This document shows, in pieces, positions 35,950-45,060 of a DNA stretch of 64,000 nucleotides (positions are counted from its first letter, which is position 1; each line of letters opens with the position of its first letter). The stretch is from Bradyrhizobium stylosanthis (GTDB lineage Bacteria > Pseudomonadota > Alphaproteobacteria > Rhizobiales > Xanthobacteraceae). The translations under genes were made by a program, and so were the position numbers. The notes under the pieces are model-generated. The model saw nothing but the letters and a program-made list of their open reading frames with translations. It was not told the origin of the DNA and did not search any database. Location: contig NZ_LVEM01000003.1 in NCBI RefSeq assembly GCF_001641335.1, positions 1,284,043 through 1,348,042 of the forward strand, given 5' to 3'.

Positions 35950-37919
35950 TGCTTCTGCTCTCGCCACTTCTCGCCGCCTTGGCCGGAGCCGCCGTCATCA
36001 TCGGGCTCCGCCTGACGATCCTACCGGTGCTCGACCCGAGCCGATGGTACTGGCGTGCCGTTCTGCTCGGCCTGGCAACAATTCTCTCTTGGCGCTACGT
36101 GGTATGGCGGTTCACCGAGACACTGGTGCCACTCGACTGGACCGCGGACGCATTGGTCAGTTGGGGCTTCGCCGCACTCGAGGGCATGACGGTCCTGTCC
36201 TCGTCCATTGCCTTTGTGATTCTTTCACGCGTCAAGGAACGTACCGCGGAAGCTGACCAGCACGCCAGATGGTGGCTGCCTGGAGAAGCACCGAGCGTAG
36301 ACATCTTTATCGCGACCTACAATGAGTCCCTTGAAATCCTTGAACGAACGATTATCGGCGCCAAGGCGGTGCACTTTCCGAAGCTTCGCGTCTTTGTGCT
36401 TGACGATGGCCGCAGGGACTGGCTCCGGCAGGCCTGCGAGCGGCACTCTGTCGGATACATCGTGCGGTCCGACAACGCACATGCCAAAGCGGGAAACATC
36501 AACCACGCGCTTTCCGCGCGTGCCCTGGATCCGGATCGACCGGATTTTGTAGCCATCCTTGATGCGGATTTCGTTCCACATGTCGATTTCATCGACCGCA
36601 CAGTGGCACTGTTTCACAATTCACGCGTCGGCCTGGTCCAAACGCCGCAACATTTCTTCAACCCGGACCCGATCCAGCACAACCTCGGCATTACCGCCGG
36701 GTACCCGGATGAGCAACGACACTTCTTTGATAACGTGGAGCCGGCTCGGGATGCCTGGGGAATTGCGATCTGCTGCGGCACCTCGTCCGTGCTGAGGGTA
36801 CGAGCAATCCAACAAATAGGATTGCTTCCGACGCAAAGCGTGACCGAGGACTTCCTGCTCACGCTCAAGCTTGCGGAAAACGGATGGCAAACTGTCTATC
36901 TCAACGAGCCTCTGACTGAGGGTTTGGCTCCAGAGGGTCTCAAAGAGTACATCGTCCAGCGCGGCCGCTGGTGCCTCGGTCTGATGCAGATTGCCCGCAA
37001 TTCCTACAATCCATTCGGCTCGAATCGACTGAGTTTGATGCACCGGATCAGTCTGATCGATTCCCAGCTCTATTGGCTAACCACCTTTCCCTTCCGGTTG
37101 GCGAGTTTGATTTGCCCACTCCTGTACTGGTGGCTCGGTATTACGATCGTAAATGCCTCGCTCGTCGATATCATCAGGTACTATGTCCCATACTACGTCA
37201 TGGTCCTAGTGGCCCTGAACTGGCTTTCGAAGGGGCTGTTTATCCCCATCGTCAACGATACCGCCCAGCTGATTGCCGCCTGGCCAATATGTCGGGCCGC
37301 GGCGCTCGGCCTCTTGACGAGAGGACCGCATAGATTTTCGGTGACGGCCAAGGGCGGCGACAGAACGAGGGTCGTTGTCCAATGGTCATTGATGCGACCG
37401 TTCCTGATCCTGTTTGGATTGACCATTGGCGGCCTGATCGTGCCGCTGAATTCCGATTTCGTCTTCACTACCTCGTCTTCGGCCGATGACGGCGTCGCCA
37501 TCGTTCTGTTCTGGACGGTATACAACGTCCTCGTCCTAGTGGTGGCGATGGCGGCGTGCATCGAACGCCCCCGATACAATCGACCGCAGCGCCAGGTGCT
37601 CGAACCCATCACGTTGACGATCGGAAATGACAGGCACCGTGGCTGGCTCGTGAATCTCGGGCCGGAAGGCGCTCGCATCAGCGGGCCACACGGCCTTTCA
37701 GTCGGGGCGAGAGGCAATTTGAAAATCCCAGCTATTGGCGACGTGGAGGCGCAGGTTCTTGCGCCAACTCGTGATGGCTACCGGCTAAAGTTTTCGCCGA
37801 GCGTTGAGCAGCGGGCACAAATTGTAAAAAAGCTCCACACCGCCCGAGCCCTTCCGGGATCCGATCGCGGGGATATCGTTCGCATCATCCGCGAATTGGC
37901 TCGGGCTCTAACTCACTGA
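35949..37919 (+). CDS. Cellulose-synthase-like GT2 glycosyltransferase, BgsA-like
   Basis: TAATG overlap with the HlyD gene. The 656-residue inner-membrane enzyme has N-terminal helices and then a GT2 domain with all processive-synthase motifs. These are VDIFIATYNE, LDDG near 152, LDADF near 204, TED near 299 and VQRGRW near 336. Four to six helices and a C-terminal cytoplasmic beta domain follow (about 535-620). That domain contains NLGPEGARI, resembling the second PilZ motif with Gly for Ser; a clear RxxxR is not seen. It polymerises a beta-glucan from a UDP-sugar. A degenerate PilZ region fits BgsA, whose C-terminus binds cyclic di-GMP without a standard PilZ, better than BcsA. No bcsB, bcsZ or bcsC genes are nearby. 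Confidence 0.88.
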   Translation: MLLLSPLLAALAGAAVIIGLRLTILPVLDPSRWYWRAVLLGLATILSWRYVVWRFTETLVPLDWTADALVSWGFAALEGMTVLSSSIAFVILSRVKERTAEADQHARWWLPGEAPSVDIFIATYNESLEILERTIIGAKAVHFPKLRVFVLDDGRRDWLRQACERHSVGYIVRSDNAHAKAGNINHALSARALDPDRPDFVAILDADFVPHVDFIDRTVALFHNSRVGLVQTPQHFFNPDPIQHNLGITAGYPDEQRHFFDNVEPARDAWGIAICCGTSSVLRVRAIQQIGLLPTQSVTEDFLLTLKLAENGWQTVYLNEPLTEGLAPEGLKEYIVQRGRWCLGLMQIARNSYNPFGSNRLSLMHRISLIDSQLYWLTTFPFRLASLICPLLYWWLGITIVNASLVDIIRYYVPYYVMVLVALNWLSKGLFIPIVNDTAQLIAAWPICRAAALGLLTRGPHRFSVTAKGGDRTRVVVQWSLMRPFLILFGLTIGGLIVPLNSDFVFTTSSSADDGVAIVLFWTVYNVLVLVVAMAACIERPRYNRPQRQVLEPITLTIGNDRHRGWLVNLGPEGARISGPHGLSVGARGNLKIPAIGDVEAQVLAPTRDGYRLKFSPSVEQRAQIVKKLHTARALPGSDRGDIVRIIRELARALTH

Positions 37920-37928
37920 GGAGGCGTG

Positions 37929-39014
37929 ATGGCGAACAGACGACTGAGCTTGCGCACGCTTGTGTTCTTTGGCGGCGCAACGTTGATGCTTGCGCCGGCC
38001 ATGGTGACAGCGACACTGTACACTGCGGCGTTGGAGCGGCGCGGCGAGAAATTGCAGGTCGAGAAGTTGGCGACCCGCGGCGAACTGAGCGCGAACCTGC
38101 TGGCGCGGCGCCTCTATGGGGTTTGGATGGACGTGGCACGTATGGCTGACCTAATCGACCCCACCGATCTGGCAAATGCCCGTGAGCAAATCAAATTCCT
38201 GAGCCGCCTGGATGGCCGATACTCCTGGCTCGGCATAGCCGATCTTGAGGGCAAGGTACTGGCGGCCAGGGACGGGATGCTCGAGGGCGCAAGTGTCGCG
38301 CAAAGGCCATGGTTTAGGCGCGGCCTGGATGCGCCAACTGCGGTCGATGTCCACGAGGCCCAACTCCTGGCAAGCCTCTTGCCTGTGTCCGCTGAGCCCT
38401 ATCGCTTCGTCGATCTAGCCGCACCGTTGCGGCATGATGGTTTCGTTGCTGGCGTAATCGGAGCGCACCTCAACTGGAAATGGGTCGAGGAGGGCATGGC
38501 CGCGTTGCAGGCGCCTGGAATCGATGTGCTGCTGCTATCGCGGGACCGAACCGTCCTGTTTGGCCCGACCGATGTCGTCAACAAGCGGCTAAGCGTCAGC
38601 TCAGCGTTTGCGGCCAGTCGTGTCACCAGCGCGTTCTCGAGCGAGCGATGGTCCGATGGAAAGGACTATTTCACCGTCATGGTTCCGAGCGTCAGTTTTG
38701 CAGACCTTCCGAGCTTCGGCTGGTCTCTTCTGGTCCGACAGAACGCCGACGACGCTATGGAATCAACTCGAGAACTAATCCGTGCGTTCTGGTTCATTCT
38801 GGGCGCCGGCGCCGTCGTCGCATTGGTCCTGCTCCTGTGCGCGGCTCAATGGCTCAGGACGCCGCTCCGCCGGCTCTCGCAATCCGCCGAGGCCATCGTG
38901 GTCGATCCCGACTCGCGCCCGCCGCACCAGGAAACCCGATTCGAAGAAGCAGCAAGGCTGAGTGACGCGCTCGCCCACATGCAGTCGAAGCTTTTGGGCC
39001 GTTTCCAACCGTAA
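37929..39014 (+). CDS. Cache-HAMP membrane sensor without output domain
   Basis: ATG 37929 lies nine bases after the glycosyltransferase stop and follows GAGGAGG, so it is third in the operon. The 361-residue product has a membrane helix (LVFFGGATLMLAPAMVTATL). A periplasmic double-Cache-type domain follows (about 35-275), with LGIADLEGKVLAARDG and RPWFRRGLDAPTAVDVHEAQ typical of PDC sensors. A second helix comes next (FWFILGAGAVVALVLLLCAA), then a HAMP-like region (RTPLRRLSQSAEAIV) and a short end. Cache sensors normally carry a kinase, GGDEF or methyl-accepting part, and here none follows. It may sense a ligand and act directly on the synthase, or be a truncated receptor. Confidence 0.82.
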   Translation: MANRRLSLRTLVFFGGATLMLAPAMVTATLYTAALERRGEKLQVEKLATRGELSANLLARRLYGVWMDVARMADLIDPTDLANAREQIKFLSRLDGRYSWLGIADLEGKVLAARDGMLEGASVAQRPWFRRGLDAPTAVDVHEAQLLASLLPVSAEPYRFVDLAAPLRHDGFVAGVIGAHLNWKWVEEGMAALQAPGIDVLLLSRDRTVLFGPTDVVNKRLSVSSAFAASRVTSAFSSERWSDGKDYFTVMVPSVSFADLPSFGWSLLVRQNADDAMESTRELIRAFWFILGAGAVVALVLLLCAAQWLRTPLRRLSQSAEAIVVDPDSRPPHQETRFEEAARLSDALAHMQSKLLGRFQP

Positions 39015-40630
39015 GTGGGGGCGCCAGGGAGAGAGTGGAAGAGTGCAATTGGCCGAACCGAGCGGCTTGACCGTACGGACTATTCAACGGATATAGCGTG
39101 GACAATCGCACGCGACGGCAGTGGGCGCGGTGTTCGAAGTCGATTGTTCAACTCTCAAGGAGACACGTGAATACCAGTGCGAGCCCGACTGTGAGCCCAG
39201 ATAGAGCGCTTGCCTTACCAGAGTGCGCAGACTGAAGCCGCTGTGCGTTCTGCGCCGGGCACATGAAGGCCGAAAATCACCTCAGCCACGGCTCAAAGGC
39301 CGAGCCAGTTACACGGCCAACGTGTCCTCTCAGCTGTCTGCCACAACTTCTGGGTTAGTCCTAGATTGCTGTGCGCCTCTCCACCACTCTAGCCGGCTTC
39401 TTAAAATCGCGTGATCGCGGCCGACGTCAAATTAGCGCCGTCCTCGTTGCAGCCCGGATTTGCATGATATTTTTCGGGCCGTTGCTCTTGGCTCAGCCTT
39501 GTTTGATCGAGCAAATTTCGAATATTTTCTCGAGAACTCCTGGTGATGGCGAAGTACGACCGGCGGTTTCCGAATGATGACCCTTCTCGGTGTCGGTCTC
39601 ACCGCTCTTGTCTTCGTTGTTACCGTCGACAACCAGGCTTGGTTCGACGTTCCGTCGACGTTGGCGCCTATCTCGACCTAACACCAAGACAGGTGAGATC
39701 GCGATCGCACCGCCCTCGCGGCAACCGCTAGGTTCGGACTTATCTATTCGAGGCTGCGAGCGTGCTGTTGACCCGTTGTAAAGCGAAGCTCTACCTTCAA
39801 GCGTTGGGTAGCAAGCTGACCAAACGGTCAGTGCCAAGAAGGCAAAGGTCGCCGTCGCGCCAAAGCGCGGTCCTCCTCCATCCTATCTGGACCATTGGTA
39901 CTGAGCTTAAGGTGGGGATACCCGCCGCATGAACAGTCTTAAATTAACCCAGATTTGACTTCGGACGGAACACTTGTCCCGGCCGGGACGAAGGTGTTGG
40001 CAATCTCGAAGTCCTCCTTGCAGACTTTACGCACAGCGCCCTTCACATCGAGATGCCCCCTTGAACGCCACCATGCGGCGGTTCTTGTAGAGACGACCGC
40101 GAAAAGAACCATGAACCCGGCAGTGTATTCACTCGTCTATCGGGGTTGATAACCACCCGCGAGTAAAGAACGGACGACTGCATAGGCACGAGCACAGTGG
40201 GTGAGCTGCTCAAGATGCGGCAGCAGGGCAGAGCACAGATCCTACCAAGTTCAGCAGGCGATCCGCTTCCGAGGCCAGCTACGATGCTAGAGGCGCATTT
40301 ACATACGCGATAGCCCACCGAAACAAGTCGTGCATCACGCAGCTGGGGAGTAATCGCTATAGCCGAAGCTATCATCAAATCAAGGCACAAAAGAGAGAGC
40401 TAAGGATGTTGATTGAGGGACCCGAGGAGCCTCACACAAAGCCGAGCTGATCGTTGCGAAATGATACCGGTTGTCGCCGCCTGATGACGCTGTCGAGTGC
40501 CAGCTATCCTTTATCCATTGCCGGAAGTCTCGTCACCGGGAGTTGGATTCAGCGGCCCAATAGTTCCGCCACGGTTGCGCCAGCTTAGGGTCGGGCACGC
40601 GACTCAGATTGATTGAGGATACTTCGTCAG
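39015..40630. other. About 1.6 kb without a supported gene
   Basis: Only short frames occur. A 36-residue frame from ATG 39574 (MMTLLGVGLTALVFVVTVDN...) could be a tiny membrane peptide, but it has no clear ribosome-binding site. A 115-codon minus frame at 40043-40390 has no motif. An operon terminator after 39014 is expected but not evident. Confidence 0.35.
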
Positions 40631-41217
40631 ATGAGCAACTATGATCCGCTGTTATCCGATTTGGAGTTTGATGCGCCGCTGCATCGCGCTCGCCGAATCC
40701 AGCTGATCTAATGGAGAATAACCATTTGCCGCGGTATCGCCGGCCGATATGGTGAGGTCGTTTGCGACGCGTCCGACATGGCGCGACGCGCAGGCGACGT
40801 GACGAGCCACGCCAAGATGGTCGCGTTGTCGGACGCCCAGCCGATGCTGCATACTAGGTCGGCACGCTGTATTCAAGGGTCGAGCCGTGCGCCATGTGCG
40901 CCTATGCCATTCGCGAAAGCAGGATCGGCAGGGTGATATTCGGCTTGCTGCCGCTCTTGGGAGGCCATTCGCGCTGGGACATCCTGAAAGACACGGCACT
41001 GTCGTCGGTAATGCCGGAGGTGTTCGCACCGCCACCTTATGTGCTCGCAGGCTGCTTGTGTCAGGAGAGGAAGTGTGCAGCCTTCTTGGTTTGCAGCATC
41101 CACTCGCCTGGCGTGCAGTCGAGGGCCGAAGAATATGCGTTGAGGGGCCATGCTAGCGAAAAGCACGAGGCCAACGCTGTGCCGGAGCTACGACTGAAGC
41201 GGCAATTCGCCAACTAG
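40631..41217 (+). pseudogene. Zinc-dependent nucleoside/tRNA-type deaminase, broken
   Basis: From ATG 40631 (MSNYDPLLSDLEFDAPLHRA) the frame hits TAA at 40709. It continues GEVVCDASDMARRAGDVTSH and AKMVALSDAQPMLHTR, and after a shift near 40860 reads VEPCAMCAYAIRESRIGRVI, FGLLPLLGGHSRWDILKDTA and LSSVMPEVFAPPPYVLAG. These are the two halves of a cytidine/deoxycytidylate-deaminase-like fold. The PCAMC zinc motif is intact, but the catalytic HAE reads HAK. It thus has a nonsense codon, a frameshift and loss of the proton-shuttle Glu. The C-terminus after about 41070 also departs from the family. Confidence 0.8.
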
Positions 41218-42487
41218 GCCAGAAACCAGATCTTCGACCGTCTTTGGCGCGCATAGCCGCGATAATTTCGATGGCGCATTGCGAGCCGTTTGAGTCAATA
41301 CAATGTAGGTAAGGGGTGGCCGTGCGTGCGGCGGGTGAGGTGGCGAGGTCGATGACCTCATACAGCAAGAGGCCGTCACTCCTGACGTGCGATGCACCGA
41401 ACGCGATTCTTCCAGCCGGATGCGAATTCTTTCACGTCGCCTTGCGCGCGACGATAGCGCAGCGATCACGTTCGAGAAAGTCTCGAGCTTCATTTCCAAT
41501 CCCGGCCTTGGTATACACGCTCGTTTGTTGGCGTGCCTGACGCGACGTGTCCAGAAGCGCAGAGCATTAACAATTTATTGCGGATCCAAAGAGCTATCGC
41601 GCCCTCCGGCGAGGAGACGTCCGAAAGACTGATCCTTCCGGTTAGGAGCTGGACGAGTCGCGCAACTGCTAATCGGGCCCTCACAAGCGCTGCCAAGCAT
41701 TGATTGCAGCAATTCGCTTCAACGCGTAGATGGCAAAAAATACAGCGAGACCCTTGCCGACGCACATCGCGAACGCCGTCCCTCGGTGTTTGAACTCCAT
41801 CACGAAGTTCGAAGAGCGGCAACTTCAAATTTTGCACGGGAGCACTCAGCGCGCCGCCCTGCCTTCTTGGCTTTCGTATCAAACCTAGTTTTACTTCGAT
41901 CGGATCTATCTCCTCGACCGAGATGTCGCCAAAGCAACTTAAACCTGTCCGGCTCCTCCTATCACTTGCTCAAATGAGTCGCCGATAACTACCCAGAAGC
42001 GTCCCGTGCCGACGATACGACCGCGAGACCGGTAACCCTCGGCGGCTACGCTTCAGCTACGGGAGCCCCCCATAACGAATGGGAAAGCGTGCGTAACAGT
42101 CGACGAAGCTAATCTCCATCACTTCTGGGACACCGAGTTCGTCGACCAGCTGGGGCCGGACGCCCCGCACGATCGCTTCGGATCTGAAGGGCATATCACC
42201 AACGCGCAACAAGCGTAGTGGCAAACCTGACGGCTCCGGCTTGTGGCCCGGAGGCGTTCGCTAAAGCTGATACCGATGGCGAACTTCCCGCGCGCCCATC
42301 CAGCGTGGACGTTATCGGTTGAGCGACGATCGAGACGATGCCGGCGGCCCTTCCACAGAACGGGGGGACCAGGAACGGCAGCGCCACTCGGGATCGCGGA
42401 CGACGCCGGCCAGTCGCTGCTCCACGCAAGTGCGCAAGGCTGTGTTGGCCAATGCGTAATCGCCGCCACCGCGACCGCCAAATGGCA
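41218..42487. other. About 1.3 kb without a supported gene
   Basis: A minus-strand stretch near 42070-42250 reads VGDMPFRSEAIVRGVRPQLV and ELGVPEVMEISFVDCYARFP and ends at a stop. It is protein-like but unplaced and lacks a start. A 130-codon minus frame at 41490-41882 has no motif. Probably gene remnants. Confidence 0.35.
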
Positions 42488-43036
42488 TCAGGCCGCAAGG
42501 TAGTCGCTGGTCGTCGTGACCCTGCCATAGGCAAAGCTAAGTGCCGCCATGAAGGCCGCATGCACCTGCGCGGCGGGTACTATCACGCAGCCGAAATTGA
42601 GATCGCACGTGGCGCAGGCGTCGTGGACGATGGTGGTCTTGTAGCCGTGATCGACGGCGGCCCGGCTGGTCGAATCGATGCACATGTGGCTCATCGCACC
42701 TACGATCACAACTTCCTTAACTTCCCTCGCGTCAAGCTGCTGCTTCAAATCGGTCTCGTGGAAGGCGTTCGGATGATGTTTGACGATGACAGGTTCACGC
42801 TCCATCGGCTTGACAATTGGATTGATCTCCACGCCTTTTGTGCTCGGCTTGAAGATAGGAGTGTGAGGGTCCTCGACTTCGTGCTTAATGTGAATAACAG
42901 TATCTCCCCTGGCACGGGCGCCTTGAATCACCCTGGCCGCGTTAGCAGCCGCGTACTCGATGCCCACCAGGGGCAGCTTCCCCAACGGGAAGTATTCGTT
43001 CTGGATGTCGATGACGATGACGGCGCGTTGGCTCAT
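42488..43036 (-). CDS. Isochorismatase-like cysteine hydrolase
   Basis: The 182-residue product has the full catalytic triad of the family: Asp10 in VIVIDIQNEYF, Lys86 in PVIVKHHPNAF and Cys119 in VGAMSHMCIDSTSRAAVDHG, with the cis-peptide region preceding Cys. Family members hydrolyse isochorismate, nicotinamide, N-carbamoyl compounds or other amides; the substrate here is unknown. It is cytoplasmic, without signal peptide. It lies 207 bp after the last gene of the decarboxylase/adenylation/PixA-like operon on the same strand. It could be part of that transcript or have its own promoter. The ribosome-binding site is weak. Confidence 0.9.
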   Translation of the reverse strand: MSQRAVIVIDIQNEYFPLGKLPLVGIEYAAANAARVIQGARARGDTVIHIKHEVEDPHTPIFKPSTKGVEINPIVKPMEREPVIVKHHPNAFHETDLKQQLDAREVKEVVIVGAMSHMCIDSTSRAAVDHGYKTTIVHDACATCDLNFGCVIVPAAQVHAAFMAALSFAYGRVTTTSDYLAA

Positions 43037-43243
43037 AGCTTGCTTACAATTGTTGGACGGGCCGCAGATCGGGCTTCGTCAGGGCGCTCCCGACGGGTTA
43101 CGGTCGAACTGAGCGCGTTGCTGCGATGATGTTGGCGTCCGCAGTATCTGCGAGACTCGAGTGTTCTGCATCTGAGTTCTAAGTAGGTGCTATCGGAACA
43201 AAATGGGAGCATCGGCCTGTCCGAGCGACGGCTCCGCCACTTC

Positions 43244-43825
43244 TTATTGATGCAGGTCTTCTTTCGCGTTGAGTTTGGCATGGCCATCTAGCGGAACCAC
43301 CTCCAGGATCGGTCCATCCAAGTTAAAATAGCATTTGCGGCTTCGATCGATCGTGTCGCATTCGAGCACAAGGCGATAGGGATAGAGACCCGGCTCCAGA
43401 TCGGGCACGATTGATCCTGCCCAGTAATAATAGGACGGCGTCCACGGACTGCGAACCTTGTCCGGGCCGCCATAGATCTTTAGATCATTGCATATCTTGC
43501 GGTACTGCGGCGTGTTGTCGGACAGAATGAACACGATGTTTACGACGCGTGCGAAAAGGGGCCAACTCCCGTCGGGACGCTTTTCCATGTCGGTACAATA
43601 AACCAGCCAGTTCAGGACCTGGCCCTGGCGACAGACGGTGCGCAAGGCGTTCGTACCTTTGCCGGTACTCTCGCCGCCATTATCCATCAGCCCGGTGTTC
43701 CCGGTGACGCTGCCGGTCCGTAGTGTGCCTACAACGTCTATGAGTGTGACGATGTTCAACTGCGTGGAAGGCAGAGTGGGGATGCAAGGAGGCTTTTGAG
43801 ATGCCGGAATGTCGGGTTGCATCAT
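43244..43825 (-). CDS. PixA/AidA-like protein, paralogue 4
   Basis: The 193-residue product has a Pro-rich leader of about 20 residues. It then carries the shared family start LNIVTLIDVVGTLRTGSVTG followed by NTGLMDNGG. Later come QVLNWLVYCTDMEKR, SYYYWAGSIVPDLEPGLYPY, RLVLECDTIDRSRKC and FNLDGPILEVVPL. The order (hydrophobic VDVV strand, G-x-L-x-DN turn, W-containing strand, YxYxLxLE strand, D-G-P-I-L end) is shared with three upstream neighbours and resembles PixA/AidA inclusion-body proteins. A compact beta sandwich is likely. The gene starts 17 bp after paralogue 3. Cys residues in the second half are peculiar to this copy. Confidence 0.72.
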   Translation of the reverse strand: MMQPDIPASQKPPCIPTLPSTQLNIVTLIDVVGTLRTGSVTGNTGLMDNGGESTGKGTNALRTVCRQGQVLNWLVYCTDMEKRPDGSWPLFARVVNIVFILSDNTPQYRKICNDLKIYGGPDKVRSPWTPSYYYWAGSIVPDLEPGLYPYRLVLECDTIDRSRKCYFNLDGPILEVVPLDGHAKLNAKEDLHQ

Positions 43826-43842
43826 GATGAATTCCCGGTTCG

Positions 43843-44262
43843 CTAAGCGTTGTGAGAACGTTGGAGAGAGGCATCGATCAGGCGTGCGTGCGCACCGTTG
43901 TTAAGCGTCCGCGTTCGGCTGCCGAGTTCTAAGGTCAGGCCATAAGGTAGGTTACCGACCGACTGCTTCACCTTACCGCGCCAGTAGGAGACATCTGAGT
44001 CGCGATAGGTTTTACGCTCAAGCTCGCAGATGTCCGGCGACAGTTCGATCGCCCGCACTGCGGCATGGGTCTCGCATTCAATCGGAAGCAACGTCCAGAT
44101 GATCCAGTCTCCCGGTGCCACTGCAGTTGCGAGCTCGGCAGTCGCCTGATTGCGCGATCCACCAAGACGGTTGTCATCGATCATGTACAGCGAGCCAGCC
44201 AGCGTATCCGCCTCCAGCGCGCCAACGACATCCACCACTATTCGAATATTGATTGTGCTCAT
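43843..44262 (-). CDS. PixA/AidA-like protein, paralogue 3
   Basis: The ATG at 44262 overlaps the stop of the preceding gene (ATGA) and is preceded by GGGAGAGG; the longer frame upstream is not used. The 139-residue product begins STINIRIVVDVVGALEADTL and continues AGSLYMIDDNRLGGSRNQAT, AELATAVAPGDWIIWTLLPI, VSYWRGKVKQSV and LPYGLTLELGSRTRTLNNGA. This is the copy closest to the PixA/AidA pattern: a VD-VV strand, a DxN/GS turn, and a GD-W-WTL strand. It is all beta, without signal peptide or membrane helix. Function unknown. Relatives in other proteobacteria are abundant cytoplasmic or quorum-controlled proteins. Confidence 0.78.
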   Translation of the reverse strand: MSTINIRIVVDVVGALEADTLAGSLYMIDDNRLGGSRNQATAELATAVAPGDWIIWTLLPIECETHAAVRAIELSPDICELERKTYRDSDVSYWRGKVKQSVGNLPYGLTLELGSRTRTLNNGAHARLIDASLQRSHNA

Positions 44263-45056
44263 ATCGCCTCTCCCGCAGCGCTCGTCAGACAAGAAGGTAG
44301 GATCGGCAGGAGGCCGGGAAAGAAGCCGCCAGTGAAGCCGTTGATTTCCGGGGCGGTGCCAACCTGGATGCTGCATGTCAGGCTGAAGGGCCGCGGTTCC
44401 CACACCGACTCGCCGTTCTCCTGAACCTGCTGATAGAGCGTTACGTCCATCTGATATTCGTGGCAGCCCACATTGGCTGTATTAACGGTAGCGCTCCAGT
44501 ACCAACCATCCGCCAGCAAGTCGGGCGAACCGTAAAGAGCTGGATATAGAATACCGTGCTCTACCGCCGGACCGCGGATGTGGGTGACAACCGGGGGCGC
44601 GCTGGCCTCGGCGGCGGGGTCGTCAGGTTCGAGCACCTCGCCAGCACCATTGAGCAGGGGGGCGTCATAAGGCCGGACCGCGCCGTTGCGGCGAACTAGC
44701 AGGGGTTTTGGCATACTAACGGCTTCCGGATCAGACAGCAGCTTGGCTCTACCGTCTCGGGTCGCCTTGCGGAGTGCGTCCACCAGCCGGTGTTCGGCAT
44801 TCGCCTCGTTGTAACGGTGGCGATAGCTGCGGGGCAGCGTCAATGGCAAATCGGCGACTCCGACGGTAATCCAGTTCAGGACCGCCTCCGTCGTCTGCGA
44901 ACCGTCGGCATTGTATACACCGGGCACATTCGTGACGCGGGAGCCGGCTTGCGGAGCGCATGGGCCCGTATTGTCGATCAGATAGGCATTCCCGTCGAGA
45001 GTGCCCTCTTTCAGAGCCGTCACAATATCGATTACGGCAACAATCGAAATCTGCAT
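44259..45056 (-). CDS. PixA/AidA-like protein, paralogue 2 with long insert
   Basis: ATG 45056 follows GGGAGGATGATAAG. The 265-residue product starts MQISIVAVIDIVTALKEGTL and DGNAYLIDNTGPC like its neighbours, then VLNWITVGVADLPLTLP. It carries a helical, charged insert of about 100 residues (RLVDALRKATRDGRAKLLSD...) before resuming the family pattern at WYWSATVNTANVGCHEYQMD and PFSLTCSIQVGTAPEINGF. The end is hydrophobic and Pro-rich. The insert makes it nearly twice the size of paralogues 1 and 3. It ends in an ATGA overlap with paralogue 3. No signal peptide. Confidence 0.72.
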   Translation of the reverse strand: MQISIVAVIDIVTALKEGTLDGNAYLIDNTGPCAPQAGSRVTNVPGVYNADGSQTTEAVLNWITVGVADLPLTLPRSYRHRYNEANAEHRLVDALRKATRDGRAKLLSDPEAVSMPKPLLVRRNGAVRPYDAPLLNGAGEVLEPDDPAAEASAPPVVTHIRGPAVEHGILYPALYGSPDLLADGWYWSATVNTANVGCHEYQMDVTLYQQVQENGESVWEPRPFSLTCSIQVGTAPEINGFTGGFFPGLLPILPSCLTSAAGEAI

Positions 45057-45060
45057 CTTA

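Noticed and set aside
35949..37919. Calling the GT2 gene bcsA
   Set aside because: Cellulose loci have bcsB, bcsZ and usually bcsC. Here a HlyD-like adaptor precedes it and the PilZ motifs are degenerate, so a bgsA-type reading fits better. Still, no symbol is given.
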